Source: an uncultured Eubacteriales bacterium
Lineage (GTDB): Bacteria; Bacillota; Clostridia; Oscillospirales; Acutalibacteraceae
Assembly (NCBI GenBank): GCA_934491515.1
Contig: CAKSTF010000005.1
Location: forward strand, 1 to 64,000
Direction of reading: 5' to 3'
Length of the DNA stretch: 64,000 nucleotides
Shown here: positions 1 to 8,018 of the stretch, in pieces
Layout: each line of letters begins with the position of its first letter
How positions within the stretch are numbered: position 1 is the first letter of the stretch
Made by a program: the position numbers and the translations under genes
Notes under the pieces: model-generated
Told to the model about the DNA's origin: nothing
What the model saw: the letters and a program-made list of their open reading frames with translations, nothing else
Database searches by the model: none

Positions 1-27
1 AACAAAAACGCAAGGAGGAAAATCAAT

Positions 28-1554
28 ATGAAATTGAAAACCGCAATTTTGATGCTGCTGGTGACGGTGTTGAGCCTCTCCTGCATTGTGACTGCGAATG
101 CCGCCACAATCAAGGATGACGGAAAATACACGCTGATACTTTCTTGCGGTCTTAACGGTATGGACGGCAAGGTCGACGGCGATTATGCAAAAATAATAAA
201 GTTTGATGTCGCCGACGGGGACACAACGGTAAGCTTATCCGAATTTACTGCGGGCGTCCGTCCGTTCAACGGCAGAACCCAATTCGCTTATTGGGCAACG
301 GATTGGGCGGGCGAAACAAAAGCCGCAGAGGATATACCTTTGTCGGATTTCAATTCGGAGGGTACAATTTGGGTAAACGACGGTGAGGTGAATTACACCA
401 ACGGTCTTACGATTTATGCGACCTTCTCCGAAGAACCGTTAAAGGGAACCGGCACATATTACCTGACGCTTGACGGTTACGGCGGTGACTTAAACGGCAA
501 GAAGGAAATAACCATGACAAGCAGCTCCAGTGCGTATCAGACGGTCGACCTGACGAAATACACCCCTGTAAGAGAGGGCTATACCTTTGTCGGTTGGGAC
601 TTGGACGGCAAGTTTGTAACCTCCGTGCCGGCGGATTGCTTCAAAGAAAAGGATGTTGTGACGGTTATCGCAACCTATACCAAAAACACCTTTGACAACG
701 ACGGTATCGTAGTAACTCTCAATGCTAACGGCGGACAGCTCAACGGTAAGGAGTCTAACACATACGACTATATAGGCGGCAGAGACTCCGGCGCATCCAT
801 GTCGCTTTTGCCCTATGTTCCCGTAAGAGAGGGGTATACCTTTAACGGCTGGAACACCAAAAGCGACGGCAGCGGAAAAAATTACAAGTATGTTTATTGG
901 AGAATTTGGGATAATAACGAGGAAACCAATAAAGAATTTGATAAAGATACTTTGATCACAGAAAGCAACGGTTATGTACGATATAAAAATGTAACTCTTT
1001 ATGCTTCTTGGACTAAAACTTCGGGAGAGCCGGAAAACCCCGGCAAGGACACGGTAAAGGAGATCCAAAGCACGGGAGATATAAAGGCAAAAATCGAATT
1101 TGCAGCAGAGGTCAGCAAGGATTACAAACTGGATATCAAACCGGTCGAAGTCAAGAAGGATTTGGCAGACAAGAATGTAAAATTCATTGCGGATATCAAT
1201 GTGTTGGATGGAAACAACAATATTATAAAGATCAGCGATACCAAAATGAAGATCAGAATTGCTTTGCCGGATAATTTGAAGGGCTATAACAAATACGAAA
1301 TTGTCTATATTTCGAATGGAGAGATTAAAGAAACCATACCTGCCGCAGCAGAAAACGGTTATATTGTGTTTGAAACAAACCATTTGAGTCAATATGGAAT
1401 CATTGCGACAAATACCGGCAATGGGACAAAAAGCCCGCAGACCGGCGATAACAGCAACCTTGCTTTGTGGTTTGCCGTTCTGTTAATCAGCGGCGGTGTT
1501 TTGGCCGTACTCGGCATTGCAAGCAAAAAGAAAAGAGTCGGCATAAACAAATAG
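28..1554 (+). CDS. Sortase-anchored surface protein with InlB B-repeats
   Basis: A 508-residue secreted protein. An N-terminal signal peptide (hydrophobic run about residues 5-25, ending ANAAT) is followed by at least two InlB B-repeat / Flg_new modules (about 145-220 and 228-335), each with the family signature of a V-rich strand, NGG turn and REGYTFxGW. After a spacer of about 115 residues, the C-terminus has SPQTGD, a hydrophobic helix and a KKKR tail, which is an LPXTG-like sorting signal. It is therefore predicted to be exported and covalently anchored to the wall by a sortase. AAGGAGG stands 8 bases before the ATG. The repeat family occurs in adhesin-like surface proteins, but no ligand can be deduced. 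No sortase gene lies in the window. Confidence 0.85.
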   Translation: MKLKTAILMLLVTVLSLSCIVTANAATIKDDGKYTLILSCGLNGMDGKVDGDYAKIIKFDVADGDTTVSLSEFTAGVRPFNGRTQFAYWATDWAGETKAAEDIPLSDFNSEGTIWVNDGEVNYTNGLTIYATFSEEPLKGTGTYYLTLDGYGGDLNGKKEITMTSSSSAYQTVDLTKYTPVREGYTFVGWDLDGKFVTSVPADCFKEKDVVTVIATYTKNTFDNDGIVVTLNANGGQLNGKESNTYDYIGGRDSGASMSLLPYVPVREGYTFNGWNTKSDGSGKNYKYVYWRIWDNNEETNKEFDKDTLITESNGYVRYKNVTLYASWTKTSGEPENPGKDTVKEIQSTGDIKAKIEFAAEVSKDYKLDIKPVEVKKDLADKNVKFIADINVLDGNNNIIKISDTKMKIRIALPDNLKGYNKYEIVYISNGEIKETIPAAAENGYIVFETNHLSQYGIIATNTGNGTKSPQTGDNSNLALWFAVLLISGGVLAVLGIASKKKRVGINK

Positions 1555-1582
1555 CACTGAAAACCCGAAGTACCCTCATAGC

Positions 1583-1622
1583 AAACGGGTAGTGACTGAA
1601 AATCCGTCACTGCCCGTTTATA
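1583..1622 (+). terminator. Terminator after the surface-protein gene
   Basis: A perfect 14-base inverted repeat (AAACGGGTAGTGAC / GTCACTGCCCGTTT allowing one mismatch) lies about 30 bases after the stop codon. The tail is T/A-rich rather than pure U, so it is an acceptable but not ideal intrinsic terminator. Confidence 0.65.
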
Positions 1623-1710
1623 AAAATAAAGAGCATAACTTGAATTTTCGGCAAAAATTAAAGGTTTCTCGCTTCTAAAAAACTTGCCGCTCAAGATGCT
1701 AATCAAATAA

Positions 1711-1812
1711 GAGTTTATAGACAAGGACGGAGACGGCGATATGCCGTCTGAAAAGAGAATAGCCAAACGGACGGCAATCTCCGGCACAGTTTCAAGAGCG
1801 CTCAGCAAGTAA
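1711..1812 (+). other. Possible coding remnant with a calcium-loop-like DKDGDGD
   Basis: Between a stop at 1708-1710 and TAA at 1810-1812 one frame is open and encodes EFIDKDGDGDMPSEKR followed by about 18 more residues. DKDGDGD resembles an EF-hand or dockerin loop. There is no start codon with a ribosome binding site and the segment is only 33 codons, so it may be the tail of a decayed gene or chance. The rest of 1623-1795 shows nothing else recognisable. Confidence 0.2.
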
Positions 1813-1837
1813 AAAACTTGCTGGGCGCTCTTTCTTT
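1796..1837 (+). terminator. Terminator abutting the truncated LytTR gene
   Basis: GAGCGCTCAGCAAGT pairs with ACTTGCTGGGCGCTC (one G-U pair) around a 5-base loop, followed by TTTCTTT. It ends exactly where the open frame of the LytTR gene begins. That gene therefore has no promoter, which fits a deletion joining an old terminator to the middle of a regulator gene. Confidence 0.75.
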
Positions 1838-2344
1838 ATGCCTTCGACAAAAATCAGCCGTTTTCAACACTTTTTAACAACCAGTTCGGACTTTGCGGTA
1901 GAAGCCTTTTCGCTGCACGCATACGATTACATTACCAAGCCCTATACCGAAATCCGCCTTACCGATACGCTTGACAGGATATTTGAAAAACGGCAGTACC
2001 GCGATTATGTTACGGTCTTCTGCGGCAAGGAAATACATCGTATCAATATTTACAACGTTCTGTACATTGAATCCAAAAATCACGGCGCGGAAATTCATCT
2101 GACTTCTGACAAGTGCCTTAAAACGTACACGACGCTTACGGAATTACGACTTCTCTTTTCAAAAACAAAGGTCTTTATAACGGTGGGCGCTTCGTACATT
2201 ATAAATTTAAATCATGTTCAAAGTCTGCTTTCGTCGGAACTTGAAATGTCAAACGGGGATCTTATCCCCGTGCCGAGAAGACTTCGCAGCGAAACCAAAA
2301 AACTTTATTTTGATTTTTACACAAGGGAGGCGACCGGTAAATGA
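1838..2344 (+). pseudogene. 5'-truncated LytTR response regulator (AgrA/VirR-like)
   Basis: The 168-residue frame enters a receiver domain at its fourth beta strand (FLTTSSDFAVEAFSLHAYDY, then ITKP with the conserved Lys-Pro) and continues into a complete LytTR DNA-binding domain (VLYIESKNH, ITVGASYIINLNHV, PVPRRLR). Family members are about 235-250 residues, so roughly the first 70-80, including the phospho-acceptor Asp of beta 3, are missing. There is no ribosome binding site before the first ATG (bases there belong to a terminator stem). The stop overlaps the kinase start by 4 bases (ATGA), the original operon arrangement. A product could be made only from a fortuitous start and could not be phosphorylated normally. 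Confidence 0.75.
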
Positions 2345-3612
2345 CCGATACTGTTGTTTCTGTCGCGTTTCTTGCGGTTACGCATTTACTTTCCTTTTGG
2401 GTGATGACCGAACCTAAATATACCACGCGCAAAACATTATTTGTCTATTCGGCATTTTTTGCGCTTTTTGTGGGTACCACATTACTGCTTTACCGTTTTT
2501 CGGGTGTAGGCCCGTTTTACTATCTTTTCGGCTACATAAGCACCATCGTGCTGGCCTTTTTGATTTTTGTTTTCACCTCCTCGGACCCGTTTTGCAAAAA
2601 ACTGTTTTTATTTGTAAGCTATGCGAATGTGTTCAGCATACTGGGCAGCTTTTCCATCCTTATTTGCAACACCTTTTTTAAAAACCGGCCCTATGTATTT
2701 GTGCACTACGCCACAAACATAGTAAGAACCGTTTTGTTTATCCCTATCATTCTGGTATACATACGGTTTTTGCGCCCTGTAATACGTTCCGTTTCCGGCA
2801 GCCGCCGCAAAGCGTGGTATTCAATTTCCGTAGTTTCGCTTTTGTTTTTGACCGTATTTGCGCTTTTTATGATTATGTTTTACATTAAAAGCGGAAGCGC
2901 CGATACATATTCGCTGCTTTTTGCGGTCTCGGTTATAATCTACTGTTCCACCTTATGGGTATTCTTCGGCACTATCAAATCAATGTTAAATGAAAGCAAT
3001 ACGGAACTTACCAAAAGAAACGTTATTTATTTGCAGGAACAGCTGAAATCAGCAAACGAAAAAGAGTTATATGCCAAAACGATCAGACACGATTTCAGGC
3101 ATCACAGTCAAAACGTTGCCCTGATGCTGCAGGACGGAAAAACCGATGAAGCGCTGCTTTATATCAAGCATTACTGCCAAAGTTTAAATGAGGCAAAAAG
3201 CAACGATTTTTGCCCGAACGTCACTGTAAACGCAATACTTAACGGCTTTTGCAAAAGAGCGCGCGAAGAAGGTATCGCAGTATCGGTTTTTGCCGACACA
3301 CAAGCCGATACAGCCGTAAAAGATATGGATTTTGTGGCTATTCTTTCAAATCTTTTGGAAAACGCCCTTAACGGCTGCAATCAGCAGGAGAAAAACGCAA
3401 AAATAACCGTTAATATACGGACGATAGGCGATAAAACCGTAATTGTTTGCAGCAACACCTGCAAAACTGAAATAGAAATTGAAAACGGTTTGCCGAAGCA
3501 GAAAGGTATCGGCATAGCAAGTATGCAGATAGCCGCAAGAAAATATAACGGAGACATTGCTTACACCTTTGAAAACGGAGTTTTAACCGTTTGCGTTATT
3601 CTTAAAGCGTAA
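2341..3612 (+). CDS. AgrC/NatK-like sensor histidine kinase
   Basis: A 423-residue membrane sensor: about six hydrophobic segments in residues 1-215, then a coiled region, an H-box RHDFRHHSQN (about residue 248-257, predicted phospho-His) and a GHKL ATPase with the N-box NLLENALNGC and a degenerate G-box KQKGIGIASM. This order is that of the HPK10 kinases (AgrC, ComD, VirS) that sense peptides. GGGAGG 10 bases upstream supports the ATG, which overlaps the stop of the LytTR gene. No agrB/agrD-like peptide genes are nearby. Because its partner regulator has lost its receiver N-terminus and the operon has lost its promoter, this kinase may be a stranded survivor. Confidence 0.8.
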   Translation: MTDTVVSVAFLAVTHLLSFWVMTEPKYTTRKTLFVYSAFFALFVGTTLLLYRFSGVGPFYYLFGYISTIVLAFLIFVFTSSDPFCKKLFLFVSYANVFSILGSFSILICNTFFKNRPYVFVHYATNIVRTVLFIPIILVYIRFLRPVIRSVSGSRRKAWYSISVVSLLFLTVFALFMIMFYIKSGSADTYSLLFAVSVIIYCSTLWVFFGTIKSMLNESNTELTKRNVIYLQEQLKSANEKELYAKTIRHDFRHHSQNVALMLQDGKTDEALLYIKHYCQSLNEAKSNDFCPNVTVNAILNGFCKRAREEGIAVSVFADTQADTAVKDMDFVAILSNLLENALNGCNQQEKNAKITVNIRTIGDKTVIVCSNTCKTEIEIENGLPKQKGIGIASMQIAARKYNGDIAYTFENGVLTVCVILKA

Positions 3613-3670
3613 CATTCCGAAGTACAGAAGGCACCTGACCGTTTACGCCGAAAAAACAACCAAATACGCA

Positions 3671-3700
3671 AAGCCCGCCCATCAGGGCGGGCTTTTATTA
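3671..3700 (+). terminator. Intrinsic terminator after the kinase gene
   Basis: AAGCCCGCCC-atca-GGGCGGGCTT followed by TTATTATAT, 60 bases past the kinase stop. Confidence 0.85.
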
Positions 3701-3750
3701 TATATTTGTTTTAACAATACTTAATTATACTGCGGAAAGGAAAATGCAAA

Positions 3751-5511
3751 ATGGCAAAACGAAATAACAAAAAGCGTTTTTACAGGACCGTTTTTTCCTT
3801 TCTAACCGTGCTTTCACTGTTGTTTGGAATAATACCGTCGGGTCTTGATTTAAAGGCGTCCGCCGCGGCCCCTACCCTGATTATCGAAACAGGCACTTTT
3901 TACAACTATTCCGTTTCAAAGAAAAATCCTGCTTCCGTGTCCTATGCAACAGCCGCCGAAGCCACCACATATATGGGACTTTCATCGGCAAATGGCACGG
4001 TAACGCTGAGCCAGTCAAAAAACAACAAAGTGTTTGAGATAGGCTATGTTCCGATTATCGTTTCTTTAGCGGTTCCGGCGGGAACAACTCTGCGCACAAC
4101 ACTTTCGTTTAATTTAACCGGCAGCAAGGGCGGCAGCGGCTCTGCGGTTGAAGCGATGGAACTTTTTGATTTCGGCACGCAGGACAGATCTTCCTCCCTT
4201 TTGTTTAAAACAGACGAAAATTCAAGCGCTTACACCGCAGCAAGCGACAGAAACAAAGATAACTCTATGTCGGCAAGTTTTATTAAAGAGGTTGAGTTTA
4301 AAAACACGGCAACGGCAGAAAAAAAGATATCCTGCTATTTCGGATTTTTTGCCGCCGTTCATTACGGTTCAACCCAAAACCACAAACTTTCGGCGTCCTG
4401 CAAAATAACAAACTCCCGCATCACCGATACTGAGCCGCTTACACCGATTATAAAAGCGGATCCCGAAAATTCCAAAACCACTACGCTTTCTTCGATAAGT
4501 TCAAACACGCTGCCGAAGTCAGACTTTGTTTCGGACAAGGACTGGGACGAGTTAACGGCAGCGGAACAGAGCCGTGAAAAAACTTTGGCCGGACGTTCCG
4601 GCGACGGATGGTCCGTAAGGCGTCTTTCTTTGGGAATACCCGCGGAAAACGAACTGACGTTTTCACCGCAGGTAAAAGCCTATTTAACGGAAAGTAAATT
4701 TGCGTATGTTCCGTTTACGGTACCGCTTCTTGTTCCCGCACATACGACAAGAACGTTTTACCTTTTGTTCGATATTACATACACAAGGAACAGTGATTCG
4801 GGCTCCGGATTTTTTGCGGAACTGATAGAGGGCGACGTGCCCGATTCGTTCAACACAGCGGCAAGCGCAAATATGACCGGGAACACAAAACTGCGCGTCT
4901 ATTCGGATGACGGCACCACCCCTTCCGGCACAATTGAATTGCCAGTAACCTTTGAAAACAAAACAGACCAGGACAAAACATACGAACAAAATTACGTGTT
5001 CTTTGTAGGTTACAGAAAAACGGGCCTTTATCAGCCGAAACCCACATATTCGATTAAACTTAGAAACGCCATATATACCTCTTACGATGAAGAATACGAT
5101 GTTTCGGTAAATGCCGCAAACTGCACATACACGGCGCCCCAAAAAATTGCGGGAATTACCGCTTTTTCGGCAACAATTAAAGCGAATGCACATTACAGCC
5201 TGCCGGGCAGCGTTACGGTAAAAGTAAAAAATCAAACGCTTTCTTCCTCAAAATACACTTACAGCAAAAGCACGGGAAAGATAACGATACCGAAAGATTA
5301 TGTAAAGGGCAGAATAGTCGTTACGGCAAGCGCCGTACCCGATACATACACGATAAGTTACAGCGGTCTTACAGGCGCTTCTCTTACCACCAAACCCACA
5401 ACACACACCTACGGCAAAACGACAGCAGTGGGAAATCCCACAAAAACGGGATATGTGTTCGGCGGCTGGAAGATACAGAACATTATATTATACTCAATCT
5501 ATGAGTATTGA
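3751..5511 (+). CDS. Secreted repeat protein, C-terminally truncated
   Basis: 586 residues with a positively charged N-terminus and signal peptide (hydrophobic FLTVLSLLFGIIPSG, cleavage near KASAAA). The body is Ser/Thr-rich and probably beta-structured (two related halves, about 40-240 and 260-450), with no family I can name. From about residue 540 an InlB-type repeat begins (TYTISYSGLTGASLTTKP, then KTGYVFGGWK), but after GGWK the frame runs into a dozen AT-rich codons (IQNIILYSIYEY) that belong to the promoter of the next gene. Homologues with this architecture carry further repeats and an anchor; here both are absent, so the product would be secreted but unanchored. GGAAAGGAAA precedes the ATG. 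Confidence 0.7.
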   Translation: MAKRNNKKRFYRTVFSFLTVLSLLFGIIPSGLDLKASAAAPTLIIETGTFYNYSVSKKNPASVSYATAAEATTYMGLSSANGTVTLSQSKNNKVFEIGYVPIIVSLAVPAGTTLRTTLSFNLTGSKGGSGSAVEAMELFDFGTQDRSSSLLFKTDENSSAYTAASDRNKDNSMSASFIKEVEFKNTATAEKKISCYFGFFAAVHYGSTQNHKLSASCKITNSRITDTEPLTPIIKADPENSKTTTLSSISSNTLPKSDFVSDKDWDELTAAEQSREKTLAGRSGDGWSVRRLSLGIPAENELTFSPQVKAYLTESKFAYVPFTVPLLVPAHTTRTFYLLFDITYTRNSDSGSGFFAELIEGDVPDSFNTAASANMTGNTKLRVYSDDGTTPSGTIELPVTFENKTDQDKTYEQNYVFFVGYRKTGLYQPKPTYSIKLRNAIYTSYDEEYDVSVNAANCTYTAPQKIAGITAFSATIKANAHYSLPGSVTVKVKNQTLSSSKYTYSKSTGKITIPKDYVKGRIVVTASAVPDTYTISYSGLTGASLTTKPTTHTYGKTTAVGNPTKTGYVFGGWKIQNIILYSIYEY

Positions 5512-5536
5512 CAATTACTCATACATTGAGTATAAT
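5491..5536 (+). promoter_or_regulatory. Consensus promoter under two TACTCA-N5-TGAGTA dyads
   Basis: TTGACA (5508-5513), a 17-base spacer and TATAAT (5531-5536) form a near-perfect sigma-A promoter for the SHOCT-like gene. Two 17-base dyads of the same form, TACTCA-N5-TGAGTA, lie at 5491-5507 and 5516-5532, centres 25 bases apart: one just upstream of -35, the other filling the spacer and overlapping -10. The whole block is also an imperfect inverted repeat, so on the minus strand TTGTCA-16-TATAAT appears as well, running into the truncated surface gene. The arrangement predicts tight repression by a dimeric regulator; no such regulator is adjacent. Confidence 0.75.
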
Positions 5537-5566
5537 GTAGATACTTTTTTTGGGGTGTGTTACTTA

Positions 5567-5989
5567 ATGTTAGATAAACTGTTTAAAAATCCGGGCAAAA
5601 AAATCAAACTGCTGGCGGAAATACTTTTTGTTGTACGTTCCGTTTTATTACTGATTTACGCTTTTTGTGTATTTGTTTTATCAACGGATTCTTTAATAAA
5701 GATATCGCAAGAACTATTGGAGAAACTTATAAAAATCACTCTCGACAACGGGCTGTCAATACTGTTTATTGTTGTGTTATACATTTTCTGGATTTTTGTT
5801 TCCAGCCTTTTAATGTATGGATTCGGCACGCTTGTTGAAAACAGCGACACCGTTGCCGCCGCATGCAGTAAAAAAGGTGCAAATCCCGAAATGGCCGAAA
5901 GCGAGCAGGAAAAACAGGAAAAGATAGAAACCATGAAAAAATGGGGACTTTTATCGGACGAGGAATACTCGGACCTTAAGTCGGAATAG
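5567..5989 (+). CDS. Small membrane protein with C-terminal SHOCT-like motif
   Basis: 140 residues. Two hydrophobic segments (about 16-40 and 60-85, the second containing the run FIVVLYIFWIFVSSLLMYGF), a charged Glu/Lys linker, and a C-terminal helix pair MKKWGLLSDEEYSDLK that matches the SHOCT pattern (short helix, L-x-[DE]-EEY/F). I chose the ATG preceded by GGGGTG and downstream of the -10 box; an in-frame upstream ATG lies inside the truncated surface gene and before the promoter. SHOCT motifs are C-terminal oligomerisation-like tags of unknown role. The function is unknown; the strongly regulated promoter suggests an inducible, perhaps envelope-stress, protein. Confidence 0.75.
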   Translation: MLDKLFKNPGKKIKLLAEILFVVRSVLLLIYAFCVFVLSTDSLIKISQELLEKLIKITLDNGLSILFIVVLYIFWIFVSSLLMYGFGTLVENSDTVAAACSKKGANPEMAESEQEKQEKIETMKKWGLLSDEEYSDLKSE

Positions 5990-6005
5990 CAAAAAAGCAG
6001 AAAAT

Positions 6006-6033
6006 AAAAAGCGGGGATTTCCCCGCTTTTTTT
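6006..6033. terminator. Bidirectional terminator
   Basis: AAAAAGCGGGGAtttCCCCGCTTTTTTT serves the SHOCT gene and the convergent dapL, with T-runs on both strands. Confidence 0.85.
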
Positions 6034-7222
6034 ATTTTTCTTTTCCGAATAATTTAACAAGTCTTTTTGCGGCTTCTTCGGTTTCTTTAGGGTCACCGAA
6101 AGCGGAAAGACGAAAATAACCTTCGCCGCATTTACCGAAGCCTTCGCCCGGAACGCCCACAACGGCCGCTTTTTCAAGCAGATAATCGAAAAACTGCCAG
6201 CTTGACATACCGCCCGGGCAGCAAAGCCATATATACGGCGCATTTTCTCCCCCGAAGTACTTTATGCCGCAGGAATCAAGCGCCGCCATTAAAACCTTTG
6301 CATTTGCCTTATAAAGGGCAATATTCGCCATACATTGTGCAAGTCCCTCACCGGAAAGCGCCGCCTGTGCGCCGCGCTGGGTTATATAGGAAACACCGTT
6401 GGTTTTTGTTGTTCTGCTTCTTTTCCAAGCGGCATTAAGGTTTATTCCCTTGCGTACAAGGTTCTGCGGCACTACGGTATATCCGCAGCGCATACCCGTG
6501 AATCCCGCGGTTTTTGAAAGGGAGGATATTTCAATCGCGCAGGTGCGGCTGCCCTCTATTTCATAAATACTGCGCGGAAGCGAACTGTCGCCTACAAAGG
6601 CTTCATACGCGGCATCGAATATGATTACCGCGTCGGTTTTATTAGCATAGTCCACCCAACTTTTAAGTTTTTCGCGACTGAAAACCGCACCGGTGGGGTT
6701 ATTGGGCGAACAGATATATATTATATCCGCTTTAATATCATGGTCGGGCAGCGGTGTAAATCCGCAGTCGGCATCGGATGCAAGATGTATCACCTTGTGA
6801 CCGCTTATAATGCTTGTATCAACGTACGCCGGATACGCTGGCTCTATAACAAGGGCGGTATTATCCTGTGAAAACAAATCGAGGATATTTCCTATGTCGT
6901 CCCCTGCTCCGCTTGTTATAAATATCTCCTGCATATCTAAAGAGACGTCTTTTTTAAGGTAGTAATCTTTCACTGCATTTTTTAAAAACTTTGTGCCGCA
7001 TTCCGGCATATAGCCGTGAAAGGTGGATTTTTGCGCCTGTTCTTCTACCGCCGCGTGCATCGCTTTTATAACCGCGTCAGGCAAAGGCAGAGTAACGTCG
7101 CCCACGCCGAGGCGCAGAAGTTTCACATCTTTGTTATTCCGCAAAAATTCCTCTGTTCTCTTTGCTATTTCAACAAACAGATACGAATTCTGAAGTTTTG
7201 AAAAATTTTCATTGGGATTCAT
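6032..7222 (-). CDS. dapL: LL-diaminopimelate aminotransferase
   Basis: 396 residues, fold-type I PLP aminotransferase. DapL converts tetrahydrodipicolinate plus glutamate directly to LL-diaminopimelate, bypassing the acylated intermediates. Seen: an N-terminal block NENFSKLQNSYLF typical of DapL, a PNNPTGAV substrate loop, FDAAYEAF, and the PLP-lysine context SSLSKTAGFTGMRCGY near residue 237. The start is the ATG preceded by GAGGGGG at 11 bases; a longer frame starts 27 bases earlier without a ribosome binding site. The gene overlaps the end of dapF by 14 bases, so the two steps leading to meso-diaminopimelate are translationally coupled at the tail of the nucleotide/nitrogen operon. Confidence 0.93.
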   Translation of the reverse strand: MNPNENFSKLQNSYLFVEIAKRTEEFLRNNKDVKLLRLGVGDVTLPLPDAVIKAMHAAVEEQAQKSTFHGYMPECGTKFLKNAVKDYYLKKDVSLDMQEIFITSGAGDDIGNILDLFSQDNTALVIEPAYPAYVDTSIISGHKVIHLASDADCGFTPLPDHDIKADIIYICSPNNPTGAVFSREKLKSWVDYANKTDAVIIFDAAYEAFVGDSSLPRSIYEIEGSRTCAIEISSLSKTAGFTGMRCGYTVVPQNLVRKGINLNAAWKRSRTTKTNGVSYITQRGAQAALSGEGLAQCMANIALYKANAKVLMAALDSCGIKYFGGENAPYIWLCCPGGMSSWQFFDYLLEKAAVVGVPGEGFGKCGEGYFRLSAFGDPKETEEAAKRLVKLFGKEK

Positions 7223-8015
7223 AGATGTCGGTGTCCCCCTCGTAAACAAAACAAGCCTCGCCCGTCATTAAAGCCGTACCGCAGGAAAGAATCTTTACGT
7301 TAAGCGTACCGCCGTCAAGAAGGACGGAAATATCGGCGTTGCTTTCGCACAATCCGTTTTTTACGGCTGCGGCAGCCGCGGCGCAGGCGCCCGTGCCGCA
7401 TGCAAGCGTAATCCCGCTGCCGCGTTCCCACACGCGCATACGCAGTGTATTTTTCCCTGTAAGGCTTACAAACTCGGTATTTACGCCGTCTGTAAAAACA
7501 GGCGACTTTTCAAAGGCGCTGCCCACGTTTGAAAGCAGCGCGGTTTCGGCGTTATCGGTAAAAATCACCGCGTGCGGATTGCCCGCGTTTACCGGATAGT
7601 AGCGGTAAACCGTTCCGTTTATTTGCAGTTCATTTTCTTTACTTACCGCAACTTTTCCCATATCCACGGTAACGGTTTTAACTTTGCCGCCGGAAAGATT
7701 TAATAGAAGCGTTTTCACGCCCGAAAGCGTTTCAATTTTAAGTTCGCGCTTATCGGTATAGCCTTTATCGTAAAGGTATTTTCCAACGCAGCGGATTCCG
7801 TTGCCGCACATGGCGGCCTCGCTGCCGTCGGCATTGAAAATACGCATTTTAAAGTCGGCAGTGCCTGAAGGAAGTATCCATATCATACCGTCCGATCCGG
7901 CGCCGAAATGCCTGTTTGAAAGTTTTATTGATAATTGTTTTACATCATCGGGAACGCAGGGGGCGAAAACATAAAGATAATCGTTTCCAAGCCCCTGCAT
8001 TTTAGTAAATTTCAT
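7209..8015 (-). CDS. dapF: Diaminopimelate epimerase
   Basis: 268 residues, normal length. It interconverts LL- and meso-diaminopimelate for lysine and peptidoglycan. Both catalytic cysteines are visible in their family contexts: MCGNGIRCVGKY (Cys70) and ITLACGTGACAAA (Cys206). MQGLGNDYLY at the N-terminus is also characteristic. It starts only 3 bases after the guaA stop with no strong ribosome binding site, so translation probably depends on guaA. It feeds dapL's product directly into meso-DAP. The cofactor-independent fold has two symmetric halves, both present. Confidence 0.95.
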   Translation of the reverse strand: MKFTKMQGLGNDYLYVFAPCVPDDVKQLSIKLSNRHFGAGSDGMIWILPSGTADFKMRIFNADGSEAAMCGNGIRCVGKYLYDKGYTDKRELKIETLSGVKTLLLNLSGGKVKTVTVDMGKVAVSKENELQINGTVYRYYPVNAGNPHAVIFTDNAETALLSNVGSAFEKSPVFTDGVNTEFVSLTGKNTLRMRVWERGSGITLACGTGACAAAAAAVKNGLCESNADISVLLDGGTLNVKILSCGTALMTGEACFVYEGDTDIYESQ

Positions 8016-8018
8016 TTT

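Noticed and set aside
490..1392. A 300-residue minus-strand open frame inside the first surface-protein gene
   Set aside because: Its composition (aromatic- and Cys-rich) and lack of a start site mark it as a shadow of the sense gene.
1711..1812. A dockerin from the DKDGDGD peptide
   Set aside because: Only one loop-like stretch, no second loop or start codon, so not called beyond a possible remnant.
5480..5538. The inverted repeat at the SHOCT promoter as an invertible switch or transposon end
   Set aside because: It has no target-site duplication or recombinase nearby, and its two halves are separate dyads centred on the promoter, so an operator reading is simpler.
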